From NCBI GenBank assembly GCA_947380285.1, contig CANCQD010000093.1:1-9570 (forward strand): a stretch of 9,570 nt of DNA. Reading direction: 5' to 3'. Positions 1 to 5,229 of the stretch are shown here, in pieces. A program made the translations under genes and the position numbers. Numbering within the stretch: the first letter of the stretch is position 1; each line of letters begins with the position of its first letter. The notes under the pieces are model-generated. The model did not search any database and was not told the DNA's origin. It was given only the letters and a program-made list of their open reading frames with translations. The DNA comes from Burkholderiaceae bacterium. Its GTDB lineage: Bacteria > Pseudomonadota > Gammaproteobacteria > Burkholderiales > Burkholderiaceae.

Positions 1-93
1 AAAAAAGTCTATGAAGACACGCTGCAGCGTTTGCAGGCTCAGCAGTTTGATATACGTAAGCTTGAGTTCACTACGCAAACTATCGCAAAGTAA
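1..93 (+). CDS. C-terminal end of an unidentified protein (5' end outside window)
   Basis: Frame 1 is open from the first base to a TAA at 91-93 and gives the last 30 residues of a protein. The tail is hydrophilic, rich in Lys, Gln and Glu, and probably helical (it contains LQRLQAQQFDIRKLE). I do not recognise the family from so short a piece. It lies 33 bp upstream of the metallo-hydrolase gene on the same strand, so the two could be cotranscribed. That no promoter is obvious in the gap is a weak argument for this. Confidence 0.6.
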   Translation, partial: KKVYEDTLQRLQAQQFDIRKLEFTTQTIAK

Positions 94-126
94 TTAAAAC
101 AATGAACCAAAATAAGTAACTAAGGT

Positions 127-1050
127 ATGACAGCGTATTTATTACCACCGGGCATTGAAGTTTTTGAAAGAGGCTGGCTTTCAGCCAACAATATTTTTCA
201 CTATGGCTCAGATGATGTTTCCTTAGTTGATTCTGGGTATTACGCACACCAAAATTTGACCTTAGAGTTAGTTCACAAGGCTCTAAAAAAACACAGCTTT
301 CCTAAACTGAATAAGCTTTTGAATACGCATCTACATTCTGATCACTGTGGTGGTAATGCTGCCTTAGTAAAAGAATTTAATTGTGAGGTGTATATTCCTG
401 CTGCTGAAGAGATTGCAGTTAAAAATTGGGATAGCACTTTATTGAGTTATGACAACTTGGGGCAGGAGTGTCCACAGTTTGCTCATCAAGGAGTATTAAT
501 TCCAGGCGAGGAGATTTTGCTAGGTAGATACTTTTGGAAAATATTAGCTGCACCAGGGCATGATCCCCATTCTGTCATGTTGTATCAAGCAGATCAACGC
601 ATCTTAATTTCTGCAGATGCTTTGTGGGAAGAAGGTTTCGGAGTAATTTTTCCTGAGCTTTGGGGTGAGGCTGGGTTTAAAGAGGTGGCCCAAACTTTAG
701 ATTTAATTGAGACTTTGCCGGTGGATCTTGTGATTCCTGGGCATGGCTCACCCTTTGTGGATGTTACGAAATCTCTAGCTATAGCGCGATCAAGATTAGA
801 TTACCTGGCAACTGACTCAGATCGCAATGCGCGTCATGGTGCTAAAGTTTTACTGAAATATCGCTTATTAGAGTGGCGCAATCGAGATATAGCGCAAGTA
901 AATGATTGGATTGCCAAAACGCCAGCATTAATGAGCGCAGCAAAGTTGCTGAATATGGATATGAATGAGTTTGTTCAGTGGTTGCCCAAAGCTTTAGTTA
1001 AATCGGGTGCTGCAAAATTGGAGGGTGAAACCTTGGTTGATCTAAATTAA
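127..1050 (+). CDS. MBL-fold (metallo-beta-lactamase superfamily) metallo-hydrolase
   Basis: This 307-residue protein carries the full metal-ligand set of the glyoxalase II-like metallo-beta-lactamase fold. The HxHxDH motif is H68, H70, D72, H73 (in THLHSDHCGG). H145 follows in APGHDPHS, D164 in ISADALW, and H206 in IPGHGSP. With all ligands present, a two-metal hydrolase site is expected. Residues from about 230 to the end look like the small helical, winged-helix-like C-terminal domain seen in LACTB2-type relatives. There is no signal peptide, so it should be cytoplasmic. The substrate cannot be told; thioesters, lactones and phosphodiesters are all used in this superfamily. The ATG at 127 has only AAGG almost touching it, so the ribosome site is poor, but no better start is visible. 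It converges on the minus-strand gene that ends 9 bp further on. Confidence 0.9.
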   Translation: MTAYLLPPGIEVFERGWLSANNIFHYGSDDVSLVDSGYYAHQNLTLELVHKALKKHSFPKLNKLLNTHLHSDHCGGNAALVKEFNCEVYIPAAEEIAVKNWDSTLLSYDNLGQECPQFAHQGVLIPGEEILLGRYFWKILAAPGHDPHSVMLYQADQRILISADALWEEGFGVIFPELWGEAGFKEVAQTLDLIETLPVDLVIPGHGSPFVDVTKSLAIARSRLDYLATDSDRNARHGAKVLLKYRLLEWRNRDIAQVNDWIAKTPALMSAAKLLNMDMNEFVQWLPKALVKSGAAKLEGETLVDLN

Positions 1051-1054
1051 TGAC

Positions 1055-1081
1055 TCACTTTAGAAGCTAAGTGAAATTTTT
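1055..1081 (+). terminator. Likely rho-independent terminator after the MBL hydrolase gene
   Basis: An 8-bp stem with one bulged T pairs TCACTTTAG (1055-1063) with CTAAGTGA (1067-1074). The loop is AAG, and AA then TTTTT (1077-1081) follow. The stem is AT-rich and so modest in strength, but stem, short loop and T run are in the right order for plus-strand transcription. It begins 5 bp after the MBL stop and lies over the last codons of the convergent minus-strand gene. No equivalent T run exists in the opposite direction. Confidence 0.5.
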
Positions 1082-1857
1082 CCGTAGACAGACCAACTGT
1101 AGAGTTGATAGGTTTGGACAACTTGTTTGGCTCCACCAATTGCGAATAAGATATTTTTATTGAGACGGTGGGTCACCATGGCATCTATCGGTACAAACCA
1201 ACCTCCCCCTGCGGCGTTATAGACCACGCCGTTCTCATCCCAAAACCGAATTTGTGTACTGGGGCTCAAATTTAAGCCGATCGTTGGATAGAGTTCGAGT
1301 TGGCTTGCTAAGGGCGGCAGACTTGAGCCAGCAGGCGCTTTTGGATTAAAGCCGAACATATATCTAGCTAGCGGTGAAATATCCGAAATTACACTTTTCT
1401 CGCCATTAGCAGGTTTAAAAGAAGTGCTCACTTGAGGTCCAGCCAGCCATTGACCCGAATTGCTCAGTGGGGCGAATATACGAGCGCCAATATTGCCAAA
1501 CCAGCCGGCTTGACCACCCCAAATTGTTAGCATGGCATTGTTAGGTGAAAAGGTCCCGGTCGATTGTGCTGAATGTTGGGGGCCGTAGCTTGCGGTGTAG
1601 GCGGTATCGAGTCGCATGGTGCCGTGCCAATCCCCAAGATTAAGGGGATTGTAGTAACGGAGTTTTAAAGTATCGTCATAATTTTGGGACCCTTGGTAGT
1701 CATGGTAGCCCCAGAATTCCAGTATGTGATCCTGAGACCTATCTTGAGATACGTTGATGAGCCCTAAAATAGATGCAGAAGAAGTTGGTTCTGCAGCGCT
1801 CACTAAAGCAATAGGAATGCAGAAGAAGGAAAAGGTCAGCGCGCGCAGGAATCCCAT
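1060..1857 (-). CDS. Predicted outer-membrane protein, probably a beta-barrel, function unknown
   Basis: This 265-residue protein has a hydrophobic N-terminal signal peptide, with likely cleavage after VSAA at residue 22. The rest is made of alternating polar and aromatic strands rich in Gly, Tyr, Trp and Asn (for example LKLRYYNPL, IGARIFAPL, WSVYGKISLSF). It ends in Phe, the usual C-terminal residue of BAM-assembled outer-membrane barrels. I see no enzyme motif and cannot name a family. The size would suit a barrel of roughly 10-12 strands, which is inference. The ATG at 1857 has no Shine-Dalgarno sequence; an AT-rich TATTAA lies 7 nt upstream, so a leaderless message is possible. The gene diverges from the YdfG-type dehydrogenase and converges on the MBL gene, so it is probably transcribed alone. 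Confidence 0.75.
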   Translation of the reverse strand: MGFLRALTFSFFCIPIALVSAAEPTSSASILGLINVSQDRSQDHILEFWGYHDYQGSQNYDDTLKLRYYNPLNLGDWHGTMRLDTAYTASYGPQHSAQSTGTFSPNNAMLTIWGGQAGWFGNIGARIFAPLSNSGQWLAGPQVSTSFKPANGEKSVISDISPLARYMFGFNPKAPAGSSLPPLASQLELYPTIGLNLSPSTQIRFWDENGVVYNAAGGGWFVPIDAMVTHRLNKNILFAIGGAKQVVQTYQLYSWSVYGKISLSF

Positions 1858-1913
1858 ATAGGCATTAATATTAAATTACAAACTACTATTTACTAAAGAT
1901 TTAAAGAGGAAGC
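1858..1913. promoter_or_regulatory. Divergent intergenic region between the outer-membrane protein and ydfG genes
   Basis: This 56-bp AT-rich gap must carry promoters for both flanking genes or at least parts of them. The only firm element is the ydfG Shine-Dalgarno AAGAGGA at 1904-1910. TACTAT near 1885 could be a weak -10 for ydfG, and TATTAA (minus strand, 1865-1870) one for the outer-membrane protein gene. Neither has a convincing -35 box. Confidence 0.3.
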
Positions 1914-2684
1914 ATGGAACATACCGTATTCGTTACTGGCGCTACTGCAGGATTTGGTGAAGCTACTGCCAGACGTTTTTTGGCCCATGGGCATAAGGTC
2001 ATTGCTGCCGGTAGAAGGGCTGATCGTTTGGAGGCTTTAAAAAATTCCTTGCCAACTGATCAGCAAAAAAAACTCCTCACCTTAGTGCTTGATATTTGCG
2101 ATAGTGCTCAGGTAGATGTCCTATCCAATACATTGCCAACAGAATTTTCTAAAGTGACCGTTCTAGTAAATAATGCCGGCCTTGCTTTGGGTTTAGAACC
2201 AGCTTATCAAGCAAAAGTTTCTGATTGGGATCAGATGATTGATACCAATATCAAGGGATTGGTTCATATGACGAGAGCCTTTTTGCCTGGAATGGTTGAA
2301 CGCAAGTGCGGTCATGTGATCAACATCGGCTCAGTAGCAGGTCTTTATCCATATCCAGGCAGTAATGTGTATGGATCAACTAAGGCATTCGTAAAGCAAT
2401 TTAGTTTAAATTTGCGTGCCGATTTAATTGGAACACCCTTGCGTGTAACTTGCGTCGAACCTGGCTTAAGTTCAGGGACTGAATATTCAAACGTGCGCTT
2501 TAAGGGCGATGATGCAAAAGCAGAAAAAGTCTATGAAGGCGTTCATGCTTTAAGTGCAGATGACATTGCTGAAGCAATTTACTGGACCGCTACTTTACCT
2601 GCCCACATGAATATCAACGCCCTTGAAGTAATGCCGGTTCAACAATCCTTTGCTGGTACCACTTTGCATCGCGGTGCTTACTAA
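1914..2684 (+). CDS. ydfG: YdfG-type short-chain dehydrogenase (NADP-dependent 3-hydroxy acid / serine dehydrogenase)
   Basis: This 256-residue classical SDR closely resembles E. coli YdfG along its whole length. The cofactor loop is TGATAGFG (8-15), with the basic pair GRR (33-35) suggesting NADP(H). NNAG lies at 86-89, and the catalytic set is N112, S140, Y153 and K157. Stretches such as NVRFKGDD (193-200) and STKAFVKQFSLNLR (155-168) match the YdfG subgroup. Known members oxidise L-serine, L-allo-threonine and 3-hydroxy acids, and reduce malonic semialdehyde to 3-hydroxypropionate, in the cytoplasm. The ATG at 1914 has a good ribosome site (AAGAGGA, 1904-1910). The C-terminus ends at HRGAY, as in the family. 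It probably forms a single-gene unit: the upstream gene is divergent and the downstream gene convergent. Confidence 0.93.
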   Translation: MEHTVFVTGATAGFGEATARRFLAHGHKVIAAGRRADRLEALKNSLPTDQQKKLLTLVLDICDSAQVDVLSNTLPTEFSKVTVLVNNAGLALGLEPAYQAKVSDWDQMIDTNIKGLVHMTRAFLPGMVERKCGHVINIGSVAGLYPYPGSNVYGSTKAFVKQFSLNLRADLIGTPLRVTCVEPGLSSGTEYSNVRFKGDDAKAEKVYEGVHALSADDIAEAIYWTATLPAHMNINALEVMPVQQSFAGTTLHRGAY

Positions 2685-2696
2685 GGCCTAAGGCCT
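2683..2696. repeat. Tandem 7-bp repeat across the ydfG/DUF2889 junction
   Basis: AAGGCCT occurs twice in tandem (2683-2689 and 2690-2696). The repeat spans the ydfG TAA (2682-2684) and the minus-strand TAG (2688-2690). AGGCCT is itself self-complementary, so the junction could form a small hairpin, but there is no T run for a classical terminator. Confidence 0.5.
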
Positions 2697-3221
2697 CCAG
2701 CGATAAAACTTGGGATAAACGCGCATCACCACAGGGCCATCAAAATCCCATGATTTGCAGGTGCCCAAGTAAAGGGGCGGCTTATCGCCATTAGGATCAA
2801 AGAACGCTCCTGGAATAGACTGATAAGCTGCCGTAGCTAGACTAACTAGCAGCTCGCGCAAATGGGTGCAGCCTTTGATTCCGCCAAGGTGCGTATCAAT
2901 GGTTTTACGCCAGCCCTTACCCAAGCGTGATCCAATCAAAGAATCCATTGGTGGAATAGCTGCCGTACATTCCGCATGCGGCTGGCCATCCATCACTACC
3001 TCAATCTCTTTGATGACAAAATCATTGTCTAGCGTAACTCGTACCCACATGTCATGAAAGGCTTCACCCGGCTGCCAGGTTTTTGCGCTCGTTTGAAAGG
3101 GCTTTGTTTTGAAATCTTTGAGATGACCTTCGATATCCCATAAACCATCTTCTCTCGCATAACCCTGGAAAGTGATTTCTCGGGTGTGTAATAAGGAGCG
3201 TGGTTTTGAGTTGGAGAGCAT
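2688..3221 (-). CDS. DUF2889 family protein
   Basis: This 177-residue protein fits the DUF2889 pattern: an N-terminal LLHTREITFQGYAREDGLWD segment (10-29), then HDMWVRVTLDNDFVIKEIE (56-74), and a GGIKGCTHLREL motif in the C-terminal half containing a Cys-Thr-His triad. There is no signal peptide or membrane segment, so it should be cytoplasmic. The family function is not established to my knowledge, and I do not assign one. The conserved HDMW and GCTHL motifs could form a metal or catalytic site, which is inference. The ATG at 3221 has no Shine-Dalgarno sequence, and I see no better in-frame start upstream. The stop lies 3 bp from that of the convergent ydfG. Confidence 0.85.
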   Translation of the reverse strand: MLSNSKPRSLLHTREITFQGYAREDGLWDIEGHLKDFKTKPFQTSAKTWQPGEAFHDMWVRVTLDNDFVIKEIEVVMDGQPHAECTAAIPPMDSLIGSRLGKGWRKTIDTHLGGIKGCTHLRELLVSLATAAYQSIPGAFFDPNGDKPPLYLGTCKSWDFDGPVVMRVYPKFYRWRP

Positions 3222-3314
3222 GGCGATGGCGCTATTGAATAGTGGGATTATCTAATGATAATGAATTGCACTGCATCACTACATGAATGATCGACTCAAT
3301 AGGATTCTGCTCTG

Positions 3315-3320
3315 TAGTAT
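3315..3320 (+). promoter_or_regulatory. Possible -10 box for rsuA
   Basis: TAGTAT at 3315-3320 lies 18 bp downstream of TCGACT (3291-3296), a weak -35. Transcription would begin about 6 nt before the rsuA ATG, giving a very short leader with no Shine-Dalgarno. That agrees with the absence of a ribosome site there. Both hexamers are imperfect. Confidence 0.25.
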
Positions 3321-3332
3321 GCTCTGCAACAT

Positions 3333-4058
3333 ATGGCAAAACCTATTTCCCTAGAAAAAATTCTTTTTAGCCAAGGCTTTGGTACTCGTCGGTATTGTAG
3401 CGATTTAGTATATGCCGAGCTGGTAAAAGTGAATGGGGTATTAGCTGAAGACCCAGAAGAAAGAATTGCTACAGAAAATCTGATCCTCAATGTAGAGGGT
3501 AAAGATTGGGAGTATCACGAGAAGGCTTACCTAGCTTTTAATAAGCCAGCCAATTACGAGTGCTCACATAAAACAACTCATCATCCCAGCGTCTATAGCT
3601 TGTTACCCCGCCCTTTTGTTGAGAGAGGGTTGCAATGCGTTGGACGACTAGACTATGACACCACTGGCTTGCTTTTGATTTCGGATGATGGCCAGTTTAT
3701 TCATAAGATGACTACCCCCAAGAAGAATATCGGCAAGGTTTACGAGGTCACCACACCAGAGCCAATTACGCAGAAGCAAATCGATCACCTAATAAATGGT
3801 GTTGTGCTGGATGATGACCCTAAGCCCTGCTTTGCTACGGCATGCAAACAAATTTCTGATCATGTACTAGCGATGACGATTGTCGAGGGCCGCTATCACC
3901 AGGTAAAACGCATGATGGCTGCCGTCGGTAATCATGTCGCCCAGTTACATCGCACTGAAATTGGAGCATATAAAATGCCGGCCGATCTGGTGGAAGGCGA
4001 ATGGCGCTGGCTGTATCCGGAAGATTTAAAGCAACTCTCTCAAAGCATTTCCAACTAA
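3333..4058 (+). CDS. rsuA: 16S rRNA pseudouridine synthase, RsuA/RluB/E/F family (RsuA-type)
   Basis: This 241-residue protein has an N-terminal S4-like RNA-binding segment (about 6-50, SLEKILFSQGFGTRR...VKVNG). The RsuA-family catalytic domain follows. GRLDYDTTGLLL (104-115) carries the catalytic Asp, D107, and GRYHQVKRMMAAVGNHV (186-202) is the family's C-terminal signature. The GNHV...LHR wording and total length match RsuA better than RluB, RluE or RluF. RsuA converts U516 of 16S rRNA to pseudouridine during 30S assembly. The ATG at 3333 has no clear Shine-Dalgarno. The pterin dehydratase gene begins 12 bp after the stop and is probably cotranscribed. The exact target among RsuA, RluE and RluF is inferred from resemblance. 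Confidence 0.88.
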   Translation: MAKPISLEKILFSQGFGTRRYCSDLVYAELVKVNGVLAEDPEERIATENLILNVEGKDWEYHEKAYLAFNKPANYECSHKTTHHPSVYSLLPRPFVERGLQCVGRLDYDTTGLLLISDDGQFIHKMTTPKKNIGKVYEVTTPEPITQKQIDHLINGVVLDDDPKPCFATACKQISDHVLAMTIVEGRYHQVKRMMAAVGNHVAQLHRTEIGAYKMPADLVEGEWRWLYPEDLKQLSQSISN

Positions 4059-4061
4059 AGG
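4057..4061 (+). promoter_or_regulatory. Shine-Dalgarno site supporting a TTG start for the pterin dehydratase
   Basis: AAAGG lies 9 nt upstream of the TTG at 4071 and overlaps the rsuA stop codon (TAA, 4056-4058). The nearby ATG at 4081 is in another frame, and I see no other in-frame ATG, GTG or TTG early in the gene. The overlap suggests translational coupling to rsuA. Confidence 0.55.
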
Positions 4062-4070
4062 TAGTCTATC

Positions 4071-4361
4071 TTGATAGTTGATGGCTTCGATTTAGATAAA
4101 GAAATTCCTCTATGGTCCGTAGAGGCTGGTGGAAAGGCGATTGCGCGGGTGTTTGCATTCACAAATTTCAAGCAAGCTTTTGACTTTATGACGCTGGTTG
4201 CACAATATGCCGAAGAAATTGACCATCATCCTGATTGGTCAAATTCTTGGAATAGGGTGATGGTGGAATTGACCACCCATTCAGTCGGAACTTTGACTAA
4301 ATTAGATATACAGTTAGCAAAAGCAATGGATACCTTTGCATTCCAGGTGAAGCAAGACTAA
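4071..4361 (+). CDS. phhB: Pterin-4a-carbinolamine dehydratase (PCD/DCoH family)
   Basis: This 96-residue protein has the PCD signature. EIDHHPDWSNSWNRV (49-63) holds H52 and H53, and LTTHSVGTLTKLD (67-79) holds H70; these are the three conserved histidines of the active site. The N-terminal strand (IPLWSV...GGKAIARVFAF) also fits. Length is normal to slightly short for the family. PCD dehydrates 4a-hydroxytetrahydrobiopterin formed by aromatic amino acid hydroxylases. No phenylalanine hydroxylase gene is in the window, so a different pterin role is possible (see findings). The start is TTG, chosen because it has the only well-placed ribosome site. The gene follows rsuA by 12 bp. Its TAA directly abuts the stop of the convergent acidic protein gene. 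Confidence 0.9.
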   Translation: MIVDGFDLDKEIPLWSVEAGGKAIARVFAFTNFKQAFDFMTLVAQYAEEIDHHPDWSNSWNRVMVELTTHSVGTLTKLDIQLAKAMDTFAFQVKQD

Positions 4362-4577
4362 TTAGTGTTCGTCACCTTCGTGCTCTTCTTCATTCATGCT
4401 CATGAGAATAGTAGCTAGCAACCCATAGACCACTTCGGTGGAGATCATGCCATCTTCATCTAGATCATCAATTAAGTCGTTCAGGCGATCTTCGGTAGGT
4501 TCGTTGAGCAAGGTCATTGCGCATTCGCATCCATAATCAAAATCTTCATCGTTCTGGGCTTGGTTCTCTTCGGTCAT
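4362..4577 (-). CDS. Small, very acidic conserved-looking protein with an EF-hand-like loop
   Basis: This 71-residue protein is dominated by Asp and Glu, with acidic runs at both ends (4-13 and 63-70). The centre is a predicted helix-loop-helix around DLDEDGMISTEV (38-49). The loop resembles an EF-hand (Asp at positions 1, 3 and 5, Gly at 6, Ile at 8), but the acidic residue expected at 12 sits at 11. A CEC pair lies at 17-19. I recognise no named family. A good Shine-Dalgarno (AAGGA, minus strand, 5-6 nt before the ATG) and a plausible extended -10 argue that it is a real gene. It has no signal peptide and so is probably cytoplasmic. It diverges from the molybdenum hydroxylase genes and ends exactly where the pterin dehydratase gene ends. 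Confidence 0.75.
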   Translation of the reverse strand: MTEENQAQNDEDFDYGCECAMTLLNEPTEDRLNDLIDDLDEDGMISTEVVYGLLATILMSMNEEEHEGDEH

Positions 4578-4599
4578 GTTTATCCTTAATTGAGCTTTC

Positions 4600-4608
4600 A
4601 GGATAGCA
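4600..4608 (-). promoter_or_regulatory. Possible extended -10 promoter for the small acidic protein
   Basis: On the minus strand this reads TGCTATCCT, an extended -10 (TGn then TATnnT). Transcription would start near 4594 and give a leader of about 17 nt containing the AAGGA ribosome site. The -35 region is weak, as is common with extended -10 promoters. Confidence 0.35.
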
Positions 4609-4685
4609 AATTAAAGTCCGGTTCGATAGGGTTTAGCCTTAGTCAATAGCTATTTATGTGCAAGCGCAAAAATCCCAGAATGATT

Positions 4686-4691
4686 TATAGT
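4686..4691 (+). promoter_or_regulatory. Possible -10 box for the molybdenum hydroxylase genes
   Basis: TATAGT matches the -10 consensus at 5 of 6 positions and would give a leader of roughly 24 nt containing the ribosome site at 4712-4717. No convincing -35 lies 16-18 bp upstream, so an activator may be needed or the promoter may lie elsewhere in the 144-bp gap. Confidence 0.25.
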
Positions 4692-4711
4692 CTTTTGAAA
4701 AGAAAAACCAT

Positions 4712-4717
4712 GGGAGA
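4712..4717 (+). promoter_or_regulatory. Shine-Dalgarno site fixing the start of the [2Fe-2S] subunit
   Basis: GGGAGA lies 4 nt before the ATG at 4722. Upstream in-frame ATGs (4656, 4680, 4710) would add up to 22 basic residues not expected in this family and lack a comparable ribosome site. The family's typical N-terminus, a first beta strand starting right at the Met, matches 4722. Confidence 0.6.
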
Positions 4718-4721
4718 CAGC

Positions 4722-5219
4722 ATGCAATTAGATATTAATGGTCAAGTCCAAAACATTGACGTTGAGCCGAATATGCCTTTGTTGTGGGCGATACGGGAAG
4801 TGGTTGGGCTTACGGGTACGAAGTATGGTTGTGGCGTGGCGCAATGTGGCGCTTGCACTGTTTACCTCAATGGTGAGCCGGTGCGTTCTTGCTCTATTCC
4901 AGTGTCCGCAGTAGGTAAGGCCAAAATTACCACCATTGAAGCACTCTCTAAAGATAATACGCATCCAGTGCAGAAAGCATGGATTGCACTCGATGTACCC
5001 CAATGCGGATATTGTCAATCTGGTCAGATCATGGCAGCTGCTGCTTTATTAAAAAGAAATCCAAAACCGTCTGATGCCGATATCGATAACGCAATGGGTA
5101 ATTTATGTCGTTGTGGAACTTACCAAAAGATTCGTGATGGAATTCATGTTGCCTCTGGCCAAAAGAAATTGGCAGATGTCTTAGCGCAGTACAGCGCGAC
5201 TCCTGCGACTCGTGGTTAA
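4722..5219 (+). CDS. (2Fe-2S)-binding small subunit of a xanthine dehydrogenase-family molybdenum hydroxylase (IorA-like)
   Basis: This 165-residue protein has two iron-sulfur domains. The plant-ferredoxin-like N-terminal half has C37, C42, C45 and C57 ([10 protein letters not shown]...C). The helical C-terminal half has C95, C98, C129 and C131 (CGYC...CRC). All eight ligands are present. In this family the subunit carries electrons from the molybdenum site of the large subunit to an acceptor. The arrangement of small subunit then large subunit with no FAD subunit is that of isoquinoline 1-oxidoreductase (IorAB) and related periplasmic aldehyde or N-heterocycle oxidases. It has no export signal of its own and would be carried through Tat with the large subunit, as known for such heterodimers. 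The downstream gene starts 10 bp after the stop and its ribosome site overlaps this stop, so coupling is likely. Confidence 0.92.
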   Translation: MQLDINGQVQNIDVEPNMPLLWAIREVVGLTGTKYGCGVAQCGACTVYLNGEPVRSCSIPVSAVGKAKITTIEALSKDNTHPVQKAWIALDVPQCGYCQSGQIMAAAALLKRNPKPSDADIDNAMGNLCRCGTYQKIRDGIHVASGQKKLADVLAQYSATPATRG

Positions 5220-5223
5220 GGAG
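5218..5223 (+). promoter_or_regulatory. Shine-Dalgarno site fixing the start of the molybdopterin subunit
   Basis: AAGGAG overlaps the stop of the [2Fe-2S] subunit gene (TAA, 5217-5219) and lies 6 nt before the ATG at 5230. This supports 5230 over the in-frame GTG at 5212, and places the twin-arginine motif at a normal distance from the start. Confidence 0.75.
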
Positions 5224-5229
5224 AAAAAC

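Noticed and set aside
2524..2538. Exact 15-bp match between 2-16 and 2524-2538 (aaaaagtctatgaag)
   Set aside because: Both copies are inside coding sequence, encode common Lys-Val-Tyr-Glu residues, and have no flanking similarity, so chance is the simplest explanation.
2866..3057. Open frame on the plus strand inside the DUF2889 gene
   Set aside because: It lies wholly within a well-supported minus-strand gene, has no ribosome site, and its protein has no recognisable pattern.
4357..4366. 10-bp palindrome ACTAATTAGT at the pterin dehydratase/acidic protein junction
   Set aside because: Abutting TAA stops on opposite strands automatically give the self-complementary TAATTA core. It is too short and AT-rich to be a convincing terminator or operator.
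4656..4721. N-terminal extension of the [2Fe-2S] subunit from ATG at 4656 or 4680
   Set aside because: It would add a short basic tail not expected in the family. The ribosome site GGGAGA is placed for the ATG at 4722. It also does not form a Tat or Sec signal.
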